A stretch of DNA of 36,572 nt from Scytonema sp. RU_4_4 (GTDB lineage Bacteria; Cyanobacteriota; Cyanobacteriia; Cyanobacteriales; Nostocaceae), in the NCBI GenBank assembly GCA_012031965.1, contig JAAUSC010000053.1, positions 1 to 36,572 on the forward strand. Reading direction: 5' to 3'. This document shows, piece by piece, positions 7,636-15,130 of this stretch. Under the pieces are notes generated by a model that saw nothing but the letters and a program-made list of their open reading frames with translations, was not told the origin of the DNA and ran no database searches. The position numbers and the translations under genes are program-made. Position 1 is the first letter of the stretch. Every line of letters begins with the position of its first letter.

Positions 7636-8136
7636 ATGACTACCACCACTTCTATCCTCCCTCTTAAAGAAGGCTCAAGTGGATATCCAGTGACCGTAAT
7701 ACAAGAATTCCTAAAAACGCTCAAGTTTTATTCAGGTGCAATTGATGGTATTTTTGGTCCACAAACTAAAGCCGCTGTCATCAAGTTTCAGCAGAATCAA
7801 AAACTGACTGCTGACGGTATTGTAGGACCAAAAACTGCGATCGCATTAGACAATGCAGTGTGGGTATCACAGAGAAAGACTATACAAGAAGGCTCCAAAG
7901 GTGATGAAGTTCAAATGTTGCAGGAATTATTCAATAACTACTACAAAGATGTTAATGCTGACGGCAATTTTGGACCGAAGACAAAAGCGGTGGTGATAGA
8001 CTTTCAGAAGGCGAGAGGTCTTAAAGCTGATGGAATTGTAGGACCAGCAACTTGGGCGTCTTTATATACTCTGGTTACCCATGATATTTCACAAGAAGAG
8101 CGAATTGAACAAATCTTTTCTGAGGGTGCTTGCTAA
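7636..8136 (+). CDS. Protein with two peptidoglycan-binding (PG_binding_1) domains
   Basis: A 166-residue protein made almost entirely of two tandem PGBD repeats. Repeat 1 (about residues 9-72) carries SSGYPVTVIQEFLKTL, GAIDGIFGPQTKAAVIKFQ and ADGIVGPKT. Repeat 2 (about 83-156) carries SKGDEVQMLQELFN, GNFGPKTKAVVIDFQ and ADGIVGPATW. The family binds peptide stems of cell-wall muropeptides. There is no signal peptide, membrane helix or catalytic domain, which is odd for a wall-binding protein: either export is non-classical or the modules bind something inside the cell. The ATG at 7636 is preceded by AAAAGGAGA. It stands alone, with a long hairpin 54 bp after the stop. A second protein of the same plan lies at 33495-33920. 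Confidence 0.88.
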   Translation: MTTTTSILPLKEGSSGYPVTVIQEFLKTLKFYSGAIDGIFGPQTKAAVIKFQQNQKLTADGIVGPKTAIALDNAVWVSQRKTIQEGSKGDEVQMLQELFNNYYKDVNADGNFGPKTKAVVIDFQKARGLKADGIVGPATWASLYTLVTHDISQEERIEQIFSEGAC

Positions 8137-8189
8137 GAAACTTGAATCGTCTCTCAATAAAGAGATTCTATCTTGGATGGTTAACTCAT

Positions 8190-8239
8190 CCCCTGGCTAT
8201 CAAAACATCGCTACGCTTGTTTTGATTTAAAGCCAGGGG
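8190..8239. repeat. Long hairpin downstream of the PGBD gene
   Basis: CCCCTGGCT (8190-8198) pairs with AGCCAGGGG (8231-8239), and the adjacent ATCAAAACA (8199-8207) pairs with TGTTTTGAT (8218-8226). This gives an 18-bp interrupted stem with a TCGCTACGCT loop. It could end the transcript of the preceding gene, but no T-tract follows, and the GCGCTGCGCTA after it marks a dispersed repeat family. Confidence 0.7.
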
Positions 8240-8241
8240 AG

Positions 8242-8367
8242 CGCTGCGCTAACGAGTCATTAGTCATTAGTCCGAGCGTAGTTTTAGTTCCTAAGAGGAA
8301 CCGCTGCGCTACAAGAACTCTGGTATTTTTTCATGGCTAATGACTGATGACTAATGACTAATGACTA
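8242..8367. repeat. Heptamer short tandem repeats with CGCTGCGCTA units
   Basis: Two CGCTGCGCTA motifs (8242-8251, 8302-8311) are interleaved with heptameric repeats. CATTAGTCATTAGTC runs at about 8257-8272 and the inverse orientation (TAATGACTGATGACTAATGACTAATGACTAA) at about 8337-8368. The opposed heptamer blocks can pair into a large stem. Such STRRs are typical of Nostocales intergenic DNA. Confidence 0.75.
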
Positions 8368-8368
8368 A

Positions 8369-8424
8369 GACGACAAGGCGACAATTCCTCCCCGCTCTAA
8401 AAGAGACGGGGCTTCCTTGTCGTC
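8369..8424. repeat. Nested inverted repeat, possible IS200/IS605-like end or terminator
   Basis: The outer arms GACGACAAGG (8369-8378) and CCTTGTCGTC (8415-8424) enclose an inner hairpin, CCCCGCTCT (8390-8398) with AGAG-A-CGGGG (8402-8411). CTCCCCG...CGGGGCTTCC resembles cyanobacterial IS605-type right ends. It lies 135 bp beyond the rca stop and could also act as its terminator. No transposase is nearby. Confidence 0.6.
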
Positions 8425-8559
8425 TTTCTGTGAAGAGTAAGCCTTTACCTATCTTTTTTTGCTTGGTGTGAATAATCACTTTGATAACAAAAGATTGATC
8501 ACGATGCTGAGTAAAAATGACTCAGCACTCGCAATTCAGGACTTGAATGACTACCAACT

Positions 8560-9825
8560 TTACCTATTCGGGCGTTGAATAATCGTTTCTACAACCCGCC
8601 GTTTCGCCTTTGGATCAATAGCCACTAAGCGTACATACTCATTGCTATATTCTCCAAGACAGGATTCCACTATTGATATTGCATCTTGTTCGCCGGTAAT
8701 TAGGCTTGTTATGCAACTTTGCCAGGAACCTGTGCGGAAGCGGCGCTCATCTACGTGCTCAATGCCGATTCTGTAACCACCAGACAAAATTTCACGTATC
8801 TGTTCTTGTGTCTCCAAGCTCAAATGGGTATTCGATACCTGCTGTTTTTGGTATCCATTAGATACTGTACCTTGGTTTACGCTATTGCTTGACGCCTGAG
8901 GAGTTGGTGTCGCAGTAGGAGAAGGTACGGATGGATTACGAGAGTATAAGCTGCGATTATACTCAGCAACCAGTTGGGAACTCTCAACTCGCTGTTGTTC
9001 AGCAAACATCAAGTTGCCCATTTCAATTAAGTGAGATAGCCTAAAATCAGGCTTTCTGAATTGTGGCGGACCTTCTATGCTGTTAACCACACGTTGAGAT
9101 ACATGCCCAATTCCTATGTCATGTATGAAGTGACGGATTTGTTCGTCATAAATTCGGGCACGCAAAGCGCTGAAAAAGTCTATCGATTGATTTGGGAACG
9201 TATCGACGAACTTTTCAATTTCTTGGCGTGAAAGTCCATCTTCGCTAAAAATTCCGCCGACAATACCGACCTTATCATCTTTGTCTGGCTCCCAGTAAAA
9301 TTTCTCCATCCGACCATCCCGAATTAAAGGTGCATAGAGGGTAGAGAAATCATTACCTGTCACAATAATCGGTACACGATGTAAAGGTGTTGCGTCGTAA
9401 CTACCGGGAAGTTGGACATCAGTGGGATTGTCGGCAATATTCATCAGTGTGGCATTTACCAACTGAGTGTTGACTGTGTATTGAGTCCCTTCATCAAAGC
9501 GTCCAGCACCTGCATCCAAATCGTTAATCATGATCACGCACATTCTACCGCGCACGCGAATGAGCTCTGCTGTTTCTCGATAGCGCAGACGAATCAGACG
9601 TGCTGGATCTCCAGCATCTGGACTCTCCAGTTCACCACCGGATATGTGAGTCACTTCAACACCCATTCTCTCAAAGACTAACTCACATTGAAACGACTTG
9701 CCCTCGCCTTTGCGTCCGTGAATACCTAAAATTAAGGGGACTCGAATACCAGGAAGGTCGAGGTAATTTTTGGTAATGTGAACTGCAAGCTTATCCAGAA
9801 AGCGGGGAGAAATGTAGTAGCTCAT
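8560..9825 (-). CDS. rca: Rubisco activase with C-terminal RbcS-like (SSUL) domain
   Basis: A 421-residue AAA+ chaperone that removes inhibitory sugar phosphates from Rubisco. Residues 1-290 hold the AAA+ core: Walker A GIHGRKGEGKS (about 34-44), Walker B CVIMINDLDAGAG, and the sensor and arginine region VTGNDFSTLYAPLIRDGRME. A Pro/Thr/Ser/Gln/Asn-rich linker follows at about 300-334. Residues 335-421 are a small-subunit-like domain (GYRIGIEHVDERRFRTGSW), the module that also occurs in CcmM and tethers the protein to Rubisco in carboxysomes. Two Cys (371 and 389) sit 18 residues apart in it. The start at 9825 (MSYYISPRFLDKL) matches the family N-terminus; a TTG 17 codons upstream is less likely. 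It is not next to rbcLXS here and appears monocistronic. Confidence 0.95.
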   Translation of the reverse strand: MSYYISPRFLDKLAVHITKNYLDLPGIRVPLILGIHGRKGEGKSFQCELVFERMGVEVTHISGGELESPDAGDPARLIRLRYRETAELIRVRGRMCVIMINDLDAGAGRFDEGTQYTVNTQLVNATLMNIADNPTDVQLPGSYDATPLHRVPIIVTGNDFSTLYAPLIRDGRMEKFYWEPDKDDKVGIVGGIFSEDGLSRQEIEKFVDTFPNQSIDFFSALRARIYDEQIRHFIHDIGIGHVSQRVVNSIEGPPQFRKPDFRLSHLIEMGNLMFAEQQRVESSQLVAEYNRSLYSRNPSVPSPTATPTPQASSNSVNQGTVSNGYQKQQVSNTHLSLETQEQIREILSGGYRIGIEHVDERRFRTGSWQSCITSLITGEQDAISIVESCLGEYSNEYVRLVAIDPKAKRRVVETIIQRPNR

Positions 9826-10274
9826 AAATCTCGCCAATAATTTCAATCCGTGATAAGGATTGGTGATCCTTGCCAACCAAGAGTTTACACAAGAGTTTAC
9901 AATTGTTTTAGGTTAGCTTGGTTGGCTTCTTTAAAACAATCTTAATTTTTCTGGCGACTCATTTTCATCTAAACCTCCGTTTGGGTACTTTATACCTCTA
10001 CAGGGTGGGGAAGAGAAACAGGGTCATTTTGAGGTGATACGCACCACCTCCCTTGAAACCCGGTTTCTGAGTTCGTATTTGGTTGCGAAACAGAGGATTT
10101 TTGATATAAACCGGGTTTTTTTGCTTCAGTCCTGAAAAACAGGGTCATTTTGAGGTAATTGAACGAGGTCTTGTGTTTTCAGTGTTCAACGCTCTACTTG
10201 AAAAGTCTATAAAACCGTTAAAGACGAAAACTTGCCTTTGAAAGGGCGTAACCTCCAAGTTTGGGTTAACAGAA
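9826..10274. other. Intergenic spacer holding a palindromic repeat element
   Basis: There is no gene here. The part nearest 9826 must hold the rca promoter. The middle (10016-10156) is a repeat element described separately. The rest, up to the end of the secreted-protein gene, shows no clear terminator or RNA gene. Confidence 0.5.
10016..10156. repeat. MITE-like palindromic element flanked by 20-bp direct repeats (copy 1)
   Basis: The core has inverted arms AAACCCGGTTT (10056-10066) and AAACCGGGTTT (10108-10118) around GTTCGTATTTGGTTGCGAAAC. A close relative of this core lies at 33996-34053. Outside the core, a 20-bp direct repeat beginning AAACAGGGTCATTTT occurs at 10016-10035 and again at 10137-10156. 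The element has no coding capacity. Confidence 0.78.
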
Positions 10275-11390
10275 TTAATTTCCAATAGGTGGAGCAAGGC
10301 TGACACGAGGAGTTCCACCACCACCAACGCTATTTGAGCTATTGTTATCAACGATGTAAAGTGCTTGGAAGAGCTTCATAACATCTTCATAAAATGAACC
10401 ATTTGACCCTTCAAAATCGTAGCCAAAGGTGTTGCGAAACTCTTCTGTCACTCCTTGCTCAACTGCAAAGTAGTGAGCATCCCAGCCTGCATCATCAACG
10501 ACGTAAGCACCATAATCTTGCAAGGCATGAAATAACTTTTTAGCCGCAGGTGTTTGCAAGTTGAGATTTTGTTCGGTTACGTATGGAGGAATTGCCAATA
10601 GTGCCCCCTGTACTAAAGAGGGGTTTTTCCCATGGTATTGGTTGGCTGCATTGGAATCTGCCCTATCTGCAGGCCAGCGATACCCAGGATTAGACTGAGA
10701 GTAGTAGAGGTATTTTTCTCCCCAAATGACTACTTTTAAGGCGTGACGAATTCGTTGCTCGCCCTGCAGTTCACCTTGACGAATAGAGCCGCCAATAGAA
10801 GAAAGACCAGAACCAAAATGTGCTCCGCCTATTCCATCCCCGTAAATATCAACATTTGGATAATAACGCCAACCGTAGATTGAGCCTGCATTTTGACAGC
10901 GAGTGAGAGGTTCAAGCTGAATTAGGGTTCTCCCATCAGGCATCAAGAAGGCTGATGCATTGTTGGGAGTGTGATATGGCTTGCTCGTGGCGTCTGGAAT
11001 GATGATATCGTCTGGAATTGGGAGCCAGGTATCATCCATAGGTTTCGTACTTGTACAGCGTCCTTCACCCCAAGCACCAGGAGCATAAACTTGACGCCAC
11101 GGATATCCTCCCCATGGATCTTCATCCTTGGGTTTGAAGAAATATTCTTTATCTGCCGCAGCATAACCAGCTTTTCCAATTTTTGCGGCGATGTAATTTG
11201 CATTTGATCCGATTGGCATATTCCAAGGCGATGTGGATGCAAATGGCCAAAGATATTTGTCTCGTGTGTTGGTTTGGCTAAAACTAGGGGTCGCAAAACA
11301 GCCAATGAGTAGAGCGGCAATGATACTAGCGACAAATGCAACTGCGTAAGACAGCCGCTTACGGCTTGTCAAAGGTTGAATAATGCTCAT
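10275..11390 (-). CDS. Secreted protein of unknown function
   Basis: A 371-residue exported protein. The N-terminus has a basic start, a hydrophobic stretch (AVAFVASIIAALLIGCFA) and a likely cleavage after PSFSQ near residue 39; the Cys in LLIGC could instead make it a lipoprotein. The mature part is rich in Trp, Tyr, Gly and Pro and has motifs such as YLWPFASTSPWN, GDGIGGAHFGSGLS, IRHALKVVIW and GYRWPADRAD. Residues 300-330 include QDYGAYVVDDAGWDAHYF. The pattern suggests an extracellular beta-rich, possibly carbohydrate-related domain, but I do not recognise the family. The tail is Asn/Ser/Gly-rich. The ATG at 11390 is chosen for AGGAG 10 bp upstream and because it places the signal peptide properly. 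No operon partner. Confidence 0.75.
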   Translation of the reverse strand: MSIIQPLTSRKRLSYAVAFVASIIAALLIGCFATPSFSQTNTRDKYLWPFASTSPWNMPIGSNANYIAAKIGKAGYAAADKEYFFKPKDEDPWGGYPWRQVYAPGAWGEGRCTSTKPMDDTWLPIPDDIIIPDATSKPYHTPNNASAFLMPDGRTLIQLEPLTRCQNAGSIYGWRYYPNVDIYGDGIGGAHFGSGLSSIGGSIRQGELQGEQRIRHALKVVIWGEKYLYYSQSNPGYRWPADRADSNAANQYHGKNPSLVQGALLAIPPYVTEQNLNLQTPAAKKLFHALQDYGAYVVDDAGWDAHYFAVEQGVTEEFRNTFGYDFEGSNGSFYEDVMKLFQALYIVDNNSSNSVGGGGTPRVSLAPPIGN

Positions 11391-11944
11391 GAACAAGCCA
11401 CTCCTTAGGTATTTATGCAATAGTGATAACTTTTGGCTTGGCTCATCAGATAATGTGCCTGCCAATGAATCTGTAACATTCTACACAACGTTGTGTAATT
11501 TTTTCAAAACTTGTACTTTTGTAAATAAAATTTTATAAATATATAAAAAAATTATTTAGAAGTGGTTTACAGTTCATATATGAGCTTTCAACCTTACATG
11601 AGCTTGGGGAGATCCAAAAAAAGCGATCGCCTTCAACAGTTATCAGTGAACAGTTATCAGTGATTAGTTTTTCAGTTGGGAGTCTCCAGTCCCCCATAAC
11701 CCGTAGCGTAGTAGGTCTCACTTGGGCTTGAAATCCCCATGCTCGACCTGATCACTGTTCACTGTATATATACTTTTGTGTACTAATATAAAATAAAAGA
11801 TAAAAAGTAACGTTAAGTAAAGATTAGCTAAATGACAAGGAACAACTAAGATTGTGCTAACAAAGCATTTGTATGGCTCAAAAGGCATCCTTAGTTTAGC
11901 TCTAGAAAATAAAACCTTTTTCAGTTAAAGAGGAAAATAAGGGA
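11391..11944. other. Intergenic spacer with heptamer repeats
   Basis: A spacer between the divergent secreted-protein and ABC1-kinase genes. It holds a CAGTTATCAGTGAACAGTTA tandem heptamer block (about 11636-11668), a HIP1 site just before it, and the promoters of both genes, which I cannot place with confidence. AGAGGA at 11929-11934 is the ribosome site of the downstream GTG start. Confidence 0.55.
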
Positions 11945-13642
11945 GTGAATTGGCAAACCCTTACACAACAAAATAATCGACGCTACGATCCAAAGGCGAT
12001 CGCCCGCTACTACCGCTACCGTCCTTGGTTAGCTTGGATGCGGGCAATAAAGATTATTTGGTTTTTTGCGGTATTTATTCTCAGTCTCAAGTGGGATGAA
12101 TGGCTAAATCAAGAGGAGCAAAATAAGTTCAAACGGGCTATTCAATTGCGACAGTTGCTGACCCGCCTCGGTCCCACCTTCATTAAAGTTGGTCAAGCCC
12201 TGTCAACGCGACCAGACTTGATACGTAAAGATTATCTAAACGAACTGGTGAAGCTGCAAGACCAGCTACCATCTTTTGATAACGCACTCGCCTACAAAAT
12301 TATTGAAACTGAACTAGAGCGTTCAATTGACGAGATTTTTAGCGAGTTATCTCCATCTCCCGTCGCTGCGGCTAGCTTGGGTCAAGTTTATCGCGGTCGT
12401 TTGATCAGCGGTGAAGAAGTGGCGGTGAAGGTACAGCGCCCCAACTTACGCCCAAGTCTTACACTCGACCTTTATCTCATGCGGTGGGCGGCTGGTTGGT
12501 TAAGTCCTTGGTTACCCTTAAACTTAGGTCACGACCTCACAATGATTGTGGACGAGTTTGGCACCAAGTTATTTGAGGAAATAGATTACATCAACGAAGC
12601 CCGCAACGCAGAGAAATTTGGAAATAACTTCCGCGATGATCTCCGAGTCAAAGTACCAGTTATATATTGGCGTTACACCAATACCCATGTTTTAACCTTA
12701 GAGTGGATTAACGGCTTCAAACTTACCGAAACAGATAGAATCCGCAAAGCAGGTTTAGATCCAGAAACAATTATCCAAATTGGTGTGACTTCTGGTTTGC
12801 AACAGCTTTTAGAACACGGTTTTTTCCATGCTGACCCACATCCAGGTAATTTATTTGCCATGCCTGATGGTCGTATGGCTTACATAGACTTCGGTATGAT
12901 GGATCAGTTGGATGAAACTACAAAAGAAACTCTAGTAGATGCACTCGTACATTTAGTTAATAAAGAGTACAACGAATTAGCCGAAGACTTTGTTCAGCTA
13001 GGTTTTCTAACTCCAAACACGGATATTCATCCGATAGTACCAGCACTAGAAGCAGTGCTGGGAGATGCCATTGGCAAAAACGTTGGGGATTTTAACTTCA
13101 AAACCATCACCGATGAGTTTTCGGAACTGATGTATGAATATCCTTTCCGAGTCCCTAGTAAGTTTGCTCTCATTATTCGTTCTCTGGTGACACAGGAAGG
13201 AATTGCTCTGAGCCTCAACCCAAATTTCAAAATTGTTGAAGTGGCATACCCTTACGCTGCAAGGCGCTTACTGACAGGGGAATCTCCACAACTGCGGCGA
13301 CGTTTGCTCAATGTGCTTTTCAAAGATGATAGATTCCAGTGGTCTCGGTTAGAGAGTTTGATTGCGATCGCCCGCACTGATGAGAATTTTGATGTATTAC
13401 CTACAGCTCAACTAGGATTGCAATATCTCCTTTCTGATGAAGGCAAATTTCTCCGACGACAGTTGGCGCTTGCTCTTACTGAAGATGACCGTCTTCATAC
13501 AGAAGAAGTCCAACGCTTGTGGGATTTGGTTAAAGATGACTTACAACCAACTCGCTTATTTAACGTAGCGATTGGAGTTTTAACAACTTTTTCCAGAGAG
13601 GGAGTAGCAGCTATTCTACCGAAAGCCTTAAAAGAATTATGA
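11945..13642 (+). CDS. ABC1/AarF/UbiB family atypical kinase
   Basis: A 565-residue atypical kinase-like protein of the UbiB/ABC1 group, linked to quinone (plastoquinone, tocopherol) metabolism and membrane lipid homeostasis in phototrophs. Visible motifs are the family-specific KxGQ region FIKVGQALSTRPDLIRKDY (about 79-97), the ATP-binding lysine in EEVAVKVQRP (about residue 161), the catalytic-loop equivalent HADPHPGN (about 294-301) and the DFG equivalent YIDFGMMD (about 312-319). The C-terminal 200 residues are the helical tail common in cyanobacterial members. A hydrophobic segment near 35-50 may anchor it. The start is GTG with AGAGGA 10 bp upstream. A small membrane-protein gene follows 87 bp downstream, probably in the same transcript. 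Confidence 0.93.
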   Translation: MNWQTLTQQNNRRYDPKAIARYYRYRPWLAWMRAIKIIWFFAVFILSLKWDEWLNQEEQNKFKRAIQLRQLLTRLGPTFIKVGQALSTRPDLIRKDYLNELVKLQDQLPSFDNALAYKIIETELERSIDEIFSELSPSPVAAASLGQVYRGRLISGEEVAVKVQRPNLRPSLTLDLYLMRWAAGWLSPWLPLNLGHDLTMIVDEFGTKLFEEIDYINEARNAEKFGNNFRDDLRVKVPVIYWRYTNTHVLTLEWINGFKLTETDRIRKAGLDPETIIQIGVTSGLQQLLEHGFFHADPHPGNLFAMPDGRMAYIDFGMMDQLDETTKETLVDALVHLVNKEYNELAEDFVQLGFLTPNTDIHPIVPALEAVLGDAIGKNVGDFNFKTITDEFSELMYEYPFRVPSKFALIIRSLVTQEGIALSLNPNFKIVEVAYPYAARRLLTGESPQLRRRLLNVLFKDDRFQWSRLESLIAIARTDENFDVLPTAQLGLQYLLSDEGKFLRRQLALALTEDDRLHTEEVQRLWDLVKDDLQPTRLFNVAIGVLTTFSREGVAAILPKALKEL

Positions 13643-13653
13643 ATTATCAGTTA

Positions 13654-13690
13654 GGAATTATGAAAGAATATTATTATCATTCATAATTCC
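13654..13690. repeat. Inverted repeat between kinase and membrane-protein genes
   Basis: GGAATTATGAA (13654-13664) and TTCATAATTCC (13680-13690) form a perfect 11-bp AT-rich stem with a 15-nt loop. No T-tract follows, so it may be an mRNA-processing or attenuation hairpin inside a shared transcript, or a repeat remnant. Confidence 0.55.
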
Positions 13691-13729
13691 GAATTTATAA
13701 TTTCATACTCAATATCAACAGGAGTCTTC

Positions 13730-14098
13730 ATGTACTATAGTCCTCAACAAGCACCCTATTTTCTATTAGTTGCTGGATTGTTTGCAGCATTAGTTTCAGA
13801 TATCGCGTTATGGGGAACGCTGAAATTAAGTGTTCAAAAATGGCAAGACGAAGGTGCAGAAACTTCTGGCTCTCGTATAGCAATTAGATATTTATCTATA
13901 CCATTTTTAGGAACTACTGCTGGTATTTGTCTATTTCTCTGTTCAGGTTTTGAAATATTTGGCTTACCGCCCTTACTTGCCTATGCAATTGGTGTACCAG
14001 TTGCTCTTCTAACTGCCTTGCTGATTTGGCTACAGTTGAGAAGTATGCTGACTTATGTGGAACGTCAAGGGATACAAGCTCTTGATTTAGATTCTTAG
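13730..14098 (+). CDS. Small conserved membrane protein
   Basis: A 122-residue protein with three predicted membrane helices: about 10-30 (YFLLVAGLFAALVSDIALW), 52-72 (YLSIPFLGTTAGICLFLCSG) and 79-101 (LLAYAIGVPVALLTALLIWL). A polar loop with a TSGSR stretch lies between the first two. I do not recognise a named family; it looks like a cyanobacterial conserved hypothetical. The ATG is supported by AGGAG upstream. It lies 87 bp after the ABC1 kinase gene in the same orientation, with a hairpin between, so co-transcription and a membrane-linked role with the kinase are plausible but unproven. Confidence 0.75.
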   Translation: MYYSPQQAPYFLLVAGLFAALVSDIALWGTLKLSVQKWQDEGAETSGSRIAIRYLSIPFLGTTAGICLFLCSGFEIFGLPPLLAYAIGVPVALLTALLIWLQLRSMLTYVERQGIQALDLDS

Positions 14099-14120
14099 CA
14101 GTAGAACTGCTAGCTACTAA

Positions 14121-14155
14121 ACAAGGGTAGAGATAGTACCTACCCTGTTTATTTT
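14121..14155 (+). terminator. Rho-independent-type terminator
   Basis: AGGGTAG (14124-14130) pairs with CTACCCT (14140-14146). The flanking ACA/TGT extends the stem around a bulge, and TTTATTTT follows directly. It lies 23 bp after the membrane-protein stop and just before the convergent glycosyltransferase stop, so it should end the kinase transcript. Confidence 0.65.
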
Positions 14156-15086
14156 ACAAATTAGTTTTCCTAAACCTTAATTGATTCTTCAGATTCTCCA
14201 ATGTCTGCTCCCACTGACTTTTTTTTGGTTTTTGTGGGAAAACTGCTGGTGGAAGTACAGGATTAAGATTGCGATAATATTCCCAAATCTCCCAATAGGG
14301 ACAACCAGGTTCAATCCGAATACCAGCCCAGTGGAGATATTGCAGAGGTTGATTTACTAAAGGGTCAATCAGTCTATTTTGGTGAATCTGAAAATGATGA
14401 CTTCCTCCCCAATTTCCCGGCGCTTTCCCCTCTCTACGAACAATGTTAAAGCGAGATGGAATTCGCTTCAGAAGCATATAATTAATAATAGGTTGGTCGG
14501 AAGTTTTTTGGGAAAAATCGAAATATTCTGGATGTGCAGCGCACTCAGCGAAAGTTTCATACAAATCCTGTTCCGAGATAAGGTTTTTCTTTGAACCCCA
14601 AAAACCACCATTGAAAATATCTTTGACCTCATCTTCAGTAAAGATTTTTTTTTCTAAAACTTTTGGTGTGAAGACATTTGTCATACCACCAGCGTGCTGA
14701 TAATCACAACAAATAAAATCATATTCATTTAGATAATTAAGATTATCAATAATTTTTTCAAAGACAACTATATCTGTATCTATATATAAAAACTCATCAA
14801 AAGGTCCAAACCAACAAGCTTGCTTGCGAAATTGATTGGGACGAGCAAAAAACTTATTTCCAAAAACCTCATGTAATTTTATTGATAATCTATCGATAAA
14901 ATCTAAGTCTTCATAGATTTGTACTCCATAGTGTTTCGTGAGTGTATCTGCAATGCTGTGATACTTATCATCATAAGGAATCATGACAATTGGTGTTTTT
15001 GTATCATGCGATCGGATACTATTGAGTAGTGCGATCGCATGGTCTGTTACCTTATCATTAGCAATAATATAAATTCCACGTTTCAT
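14154..15086 (-). CDS. GT-A type glycosyltransferase-like protein (copy B of a tandem pair)
   Basis: A 310-residue cytosolic glycosyltransferase-like protein. The N-terminal strand (GIYIIANDKVTDHAIALLNS), the PYDD sugar-nucleotide region (37-40) and the metal-binding DTD in FLYIDTDIVVF (103-105) fit a GT-A fold. SDQPIINYMLL and YLHWAGI mark the acceptor half, as in GT8-like enzymes. It is a diverged paralogue of the next gene upstream; I recall NCBI naming such cyanobacterial proteins the Npun_R2821/Npun_R2823 family. The start at 15086 has GAGGA 8 bp upstream and matches the paralogue's N-terminus. An ATG at 15134 would overlap the upstream stop by ATGA and is the alternative start. Last gene of the cluster; donor and acceptor unknown. 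Confidence 0.85.
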   Translation of the reverse strand: MKRGIYIIANDKVTDHAIALLNSIRSHDTKTPIVMIPYDDKYHSIADTLTKHYGVQIYEDLDFIDRLSIKLHEVFGNKFFARPNQFRKQACWFGPFDEFLYIDTDIVVFEKIIDNLNYLNEYDFICCDYQHAGGMTNVFTPKVLEKKIFTEDEVKDIFNGGFWGSKKNLISEQDLYETFAECAAHPEYFDFSQKTSDQPIINYMLLKRIPSRFNIVRREGKAPGNWGGSHHFQIHQNRLIDPLVNQPLQYLHWAGIRIEPGCPYWEIWEYYRNLNPVLPPAVFPQKPKKSQWEQTLENLKNQLRFRKTNL

Positions 15087-15130
15087 TGAGTTAGTCCTCA
15101 AATCTTTGTCTCGGTTAACACTTGAAACAG

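Noticed and set aside
8254-8367. CRISPR-like repetition
   Set aside because: Units are 7 bp, contiguous and occur in opposite orientations without unique spacers; these are short tandem repeats typical of Nostocales.
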